A stretch of 64,000 nt of DNA, from assembly GCF_002233675.1 (NCBI RefSeq), contig NZ_NMUQ01000001.1, forward strand, positions 1,766,675 through 1,830,674, in the 5' to 3' direction. The position numbers were made by a program, and so were the translations under genes. The notes beneath the pieces are model-generated. The model did not search any database and was not told the origin of the DNA. It saw only the letters and a list, made by a program, of their open reading frames with translations. Every line of letters starts with the position of its first letter. Positions within the stretch are counted from its first letter, which is position 1. Shown here piece after piece: positions 61,492 to 64,000 of this stretch. This DNA is from Paenibacillus herberti (lineage in GTDB: Bacteria > Bacillota > Bacilli > Paenibacillales > Paenibacillaceae).

Positions 61492-62748
61492 TCACTTGAA
61501 TTTGTTCAGCTTGTCGCCGAAGCGCTCGCCAAGGTTGAAGCTCATGCTTTGGTTGCTCAGGGAGACGTTCGGGTTATCGATTTTCTCCTTGAAGCCGCCG
61601 CGATCCGAACGCTCGCGTTGTGGACGCTCAGAGCGTGGAGCAGAAGTTTGCTCAGGAGCTTCTTCCGTGTCTTTGATGCTCAGGCTGACACGTTTTTCGG
61701 ACGGGTTGAAGTCAAGAATTTTAGCTTTAACTTCTTGGCCTTCTGTAAGCGCCTCTTGTGGAGTCGCTACATGGCGGTGTGCGATTTGGGATACATGCAC
61801 AAGACCTTCAACGCCAGGAGCGATTTCAACGAACGCGCCGAAGTTCACCAGACGGCGAACTGTACCCGTTACGATGTCGCCAGTGTTGAATTGGCCGCTT
61901 ACGGATTCCCAAGGACCTGGCTGAGCAGCCTTGATGCTGAGGCTGATTTTGCCAACAGAAGGATCCAGCTTAAGCACTTTTACGCGCACGGATTGGCCTT
62001 CGGAAACTACATCCTTCGGATGAGCCACATGTTGCCAAGACATTTCGGATACGTGTACGAGACCGTCCACGCCGCCGATGTCTACGAATGCGCCGAATGG
62101 CGTCAGACGTTGAACTGTACCATCCAGCTCTTGACCAACTTGCAGGTTTTCCATGATGGATTGTTTGTTTTGCTCAAACTCTTGCTCCAGAACGTCTTTA
62201 GCAGAGAGGATGATTTTATTGTTTTCGCGATCGATTTCTTTGATCTTGACTTTCAGGGTACGACCTTTGTAGTCCTTGAAGTCTTCTACGAAATGACGCT
62301 CAACCATGGAAGCCGGGATGAAACCGCGTACGCCAACGTCCGCGACCAAACCGCCCTTCACTACGTCTGCAACCGTAATTTCGAGAACCTCGCCTGCTTC
62401 AAATTTAGCTTGCAGGGAATCCCAGGACTGCTCAGCATCAACGGCTTTTTTGGAAAGCAGCAGTTTTTCCTTCTCGTCATCGATAGTGATGACTTTGAGC
62501 GTCAGCTCGTCACCGAGCTTGACAGCATCATTTGCATTAGTCAGCTGAACAGAGCTCAGCTCACGCAGAGGAATAGTGCCGTCATATTTATAACCGAGGC
62601 TAACCGTTGCCTGGTTGTCTTCAACTTTCACGATGGTGCCGGTTACGATGTCGCCCTTTTTCAGGGAGACGATGTTTTCCAGCTCATCCTGGCTGAGACC
62701 TTGCTGAGATTCTTGGACAGAGTCCTGGATTTTTGTTTCTTCTGACAT
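61492..62748 (-). CDS. S1-domain protein, 30S ribosomal protein S1 homologue (YpfD-like)
   Basis: 418 residues. Four S1 RNA-binding domains: one from about 30 (GDIVTGTIVKVEDNQATVSL), one from about 115, one from about 200 (GQELDGTVQRLTPFGAFVDIGG) and one from about 288 (GDIVTGTVRRLVNFGAFVEI). The tail is Arg/Glu-rich. Shorter than the six-domain E. coli S1, as usual for Bacillus YpfD. It follows cmk and plsC, the common Firmicute arrangement. Confidence 0.95.
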   Translation of the reverse strand: MSEETKIQDSVQESQQGLSQDELENIVSLKKGDIVTGTIVKVEDNQATVSLGYKYDGTIPLRELSSVQLTNANDAVKLGDELTLKVITIDDEKEKLLLSKKAVDAEQSWDSLQAKFEAGEVLEITVADVVKGGLVADVGVRGFIPASMVERHFVEDFKDYKGRTLKVKIKEIDRENNKIILSAKDVLEQEFEQNKQSIMENLQVGQELDGTVQRLTPFGAFVDIGGVDGLVHVSEMSWQHVAHPKDVVSEGQSVRVKVLKLDPSVGKISLSIKAAQPGPWESVSGQFNTGDIVTGTVRRLVNFGAFVEIAPGVEGLVHVSQIAHRHVATPQEALTEGQEVKAKILDFNPSEKRVSLSIKDTEEAPEQTSAPRSERPQRERSDRGGFKEKIDNPNVSLSNQSMSFNLGERFGDKLNKFK

Positions 62749-62840
62749 CGAAATTACCTCCTCAGTTCATACCCCAACTTTATTTAAACCCAAATTTCAC
62801 TGTTGAATCAGGAATAAGGGATTAAAACAAATTCAAAATG

Positions 62841-63413
62841 CTATGATTGGCGAAGCTCAGCGATACTTCTCATAATCTTGTTCGTGACTTGCTCCAAAGT
62901 GTCGCCGGAAGAAGAATTAATGAATTCAGTCAAGTCCACAGGCGGGCCATAGATGACGCGAGTCTTGCGAAAAAGCTTATAAGAGCCGTCGATCGACACC
63001 GGAATGATCATAGCGCCGCTGCGAAGAGCAATAAGAGCCGCGCCCTTCTTGGCGGCATCCGCGCCGCTATTGCGCGTTCCCTCCGGGAAGATACCCATTA
63101 CGCCACCCTCCTTGAGCAGGGTGATGGCATTACGAATCGATTCCTTGCTGACACCGCCGCGCTTGACCGGGAAAGCTCCCAGTTCTTCGATCAGCTTGCC
63201 CAGCACAGGCACTGCAAAAAGCTCAGCTTTCGCCATGTAATGAACCTTGCGGTTCAGCTTGATGCCGATCGTCGGCGGATCGAAGTTGCTGATATGATTG
63301 GCGCATAGGATGACCGGTCCCTCGGCCGGGACATTATCTAGTCCCCGCACCTCTAAACGGAACAGCACCGCGTAAGCGCCGCGGAGAACGCCTCTACAAA
63401 ATTCATATAACAT
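62841..63413 (-). CDS. plsC: 1-acyl-sn-glycerol-3-phosphate acyltransferase
   Basis: Adds the second acyl chain to make phosphatidic acid. About 190 residues, with the catalytic NHISNFD (HxxxxD) at about 54, the FPEGTRNSG motif, and an N-terminal membrane-associated helix. The ATG at 63413 overlaps the cmk stop by 11 nt and has GGAGG upstream. plsY and gpsA, the earlier steps, are 5 kb away on the same strand. Confidence 0.93.
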   Translation of the reverse strand: MLYEFCRGVLRGAYAVLFRLEVRGLDNVPAEGPVILCANHISNFDPPTIGIKLNRKVHYMAKAELFAVPVLGKLIEELGAFPVKRGGVSKESIRNAITLLKEGGVMGIFPEGTRNSGADAAKKGAALIALRSGAMIIPVSIDGSYKLFRKTRVIYGPPVDLTEFINSSSGDTLEQVTNKIMRSIAELRQS

Positions 63414-64000
63414 CTTGTTTAGCCTCCGCGAGTTTCTTGCTGCCAAGCGTCACGATCTGCGAGACAACTTCTCCGGCGGGAATGCCGGTGCTGTCCAGAA
63501 GAATCGCTCCCTCTGCTCGGATCAACGGCGAGATAGCCCGTTCCATATCCTTGCGGTCGCGTTCTTCAATCTCCCGCTCCATCTGCTCCAGCGTAATGCC
63601 CGAGGCATCGCCAGATTCGCGGAAGCGGCGCAGCGCACGCTCCTGCACGCTTGCTGTCAAATAAATCTTAAGCTCTGCATTCGGAAGTACATGGGAGCCG
63701 ATATCCCGTCCGTCCATAACGACGCCTTTGTCGGCTGCTAGCTTGCGCTGCATCTCTACGAGAAGCAGACGGACCGCGTCATTGGCCGCTACACGGGACA
63801 CATGCAGATTGACATCTCGGGAGCGGATTTTGTCGGTTATGTCTTGTCCGTTCAGCAGCACAACCTGTCCATCAGGTCCTGGCGCAAGAGTAATCTCAAG
63901 CTCTCGTGCAAGATCGGTGACCGCTTGATCGTCCTCAACATTCAAGCCAGCTTCTCTCGCACTCCAGGTAACTGCACGGTACATGGCGCCAGTGTCGATA
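63403..64000 (-). CDS. cmk: Cytidylate kinase, 5' end outside window
   Basis: Phosphorylates CMP and dCMP. About 199 residues of the C-terminal part are visible, starting in IDTGAMYRAVTW; the nucleotide-binding P-loop lies beyond the window edge. Present are VVMDGRDIGSHVLPNAELK and the lid region RALRRFRESGD. It heads the cmk-plsC-S1 group and overlaps plsC. Confidence 0.95.
   Translation of the reverse strand, partial: IDTGAMYRAVTWSAREAGLNVEDDQAVTDLARELEITLAPGPDGQVVLLNGQDITDKIRSRDVNLHVSRVAANDAVRLLLVEMQRKLAADKGVVMDGRDIGSHVLPNAELKIYLTASVQERALRRFRESGDASGITLEQMEREIEERDRKDMERAISPLIRAEGAILLDSTGIPAGEVVSQIVTLGSKKLAEAKQDVI

Noticed and set aside
61483-62745. 420-codon plus-strand ORF opposite the S1-like gene
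   Set aside because: Antisense shadow caused by codon bias; no ribosome site, and the minus strand has four S1 domains.

Overview
This window looks like a chromosomal segment of a spore-forming Firmicute of the Paenibacillus group. The evidence is sporulation genes (spoIVA, spoVIF-like, ypjB, a YjcZ-type core), bacillithiol genes bshA and bshB1, a Bacillus-like gene order, the TRAP protein MtrB, AGGAGG ribosome sites and intergenic repeats. Almost all core genes lie on the minus strand, so the window reads as the reverse of the usual map. No origin, rRNA operon, CRISPR array or intact transposon is visible.

Layout on the + strand scale. 1-12.2 kb is the conserved birA-cca-bshA-bshB1-mgsA-dapB-ypj-qcrCBA-ypiF-IDEAL block. 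12.4-22 kb is an accessory stretch: an unknown 402-aa protein, a histidine phosphatase, an ECF sigma/anti-sigma pair, a broken small secreted ORF, an AT-richer MFS-exporter/LLM-oxidoreductase pair, a PRISE-type reductase with a LysR regulator, a YjcZ-like membrane fusion protein and a candidate small RNA. 22-32.5 kb is the aromatic supraoperon aroB-aroH-trpEDCFBA-hisC-tyrA. 32.7-39 kb is cheR-ndk-hepT-mqnA-ubiX-ubiA(mqnP)-menG-hepS, a menaquinone block mixing heptaprenyl and futalosine-pathway genes. 39.8 kb is mtrB. 40.1-47.9 kb is an accessory island with a giant SLH-anchored alpha-L-rhamnosidase, tiny membrane proteins and an IS5 remnant, bounded by a tRNA-Pro(GGG) and an inverted copy of its 3' half. 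48-64 kb holds hbs, a sugar ABC transporter, spoIVA, yphF-like, two ferredoxins, yphE-like, spoVIF, gpsA, plsY, der, the YIEGIA pair, yphA, the S1-like gene, plsC and cmk.

How the genes work together. aroB and aroH feed chorismate and prephenate to trpEDCFBA, hisC and tyrA. The trp leader carries ten (G/U)AG triplets, six of them with exact 5-nt spacing, followed by overlapping antiterminator and terminator stems; the matching regulator MtrB is encoded 9 kb away. The hepS-to-hepT operon builds menaquinone, which the qcrABC complex oxidises. Chorismate synthase and EPSP synthase, which sit in this supraoperon in Bacillus, are not in the window.

The most notable unexplained item is at 21871-21996 on the minus strand. 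It has a perfect TTGACA-17-TATAAT promoter with a full-consensus CcpA (cre) site in its spacer, about 80 nt of RNA with a pyrimidine-rich single strand and a hairpin, and an intrinsic terminator. It reads as a carbon-catabolite-repressed small RNA. All functional calls rest on reading the sequence and on family knowledge; no database search was run.
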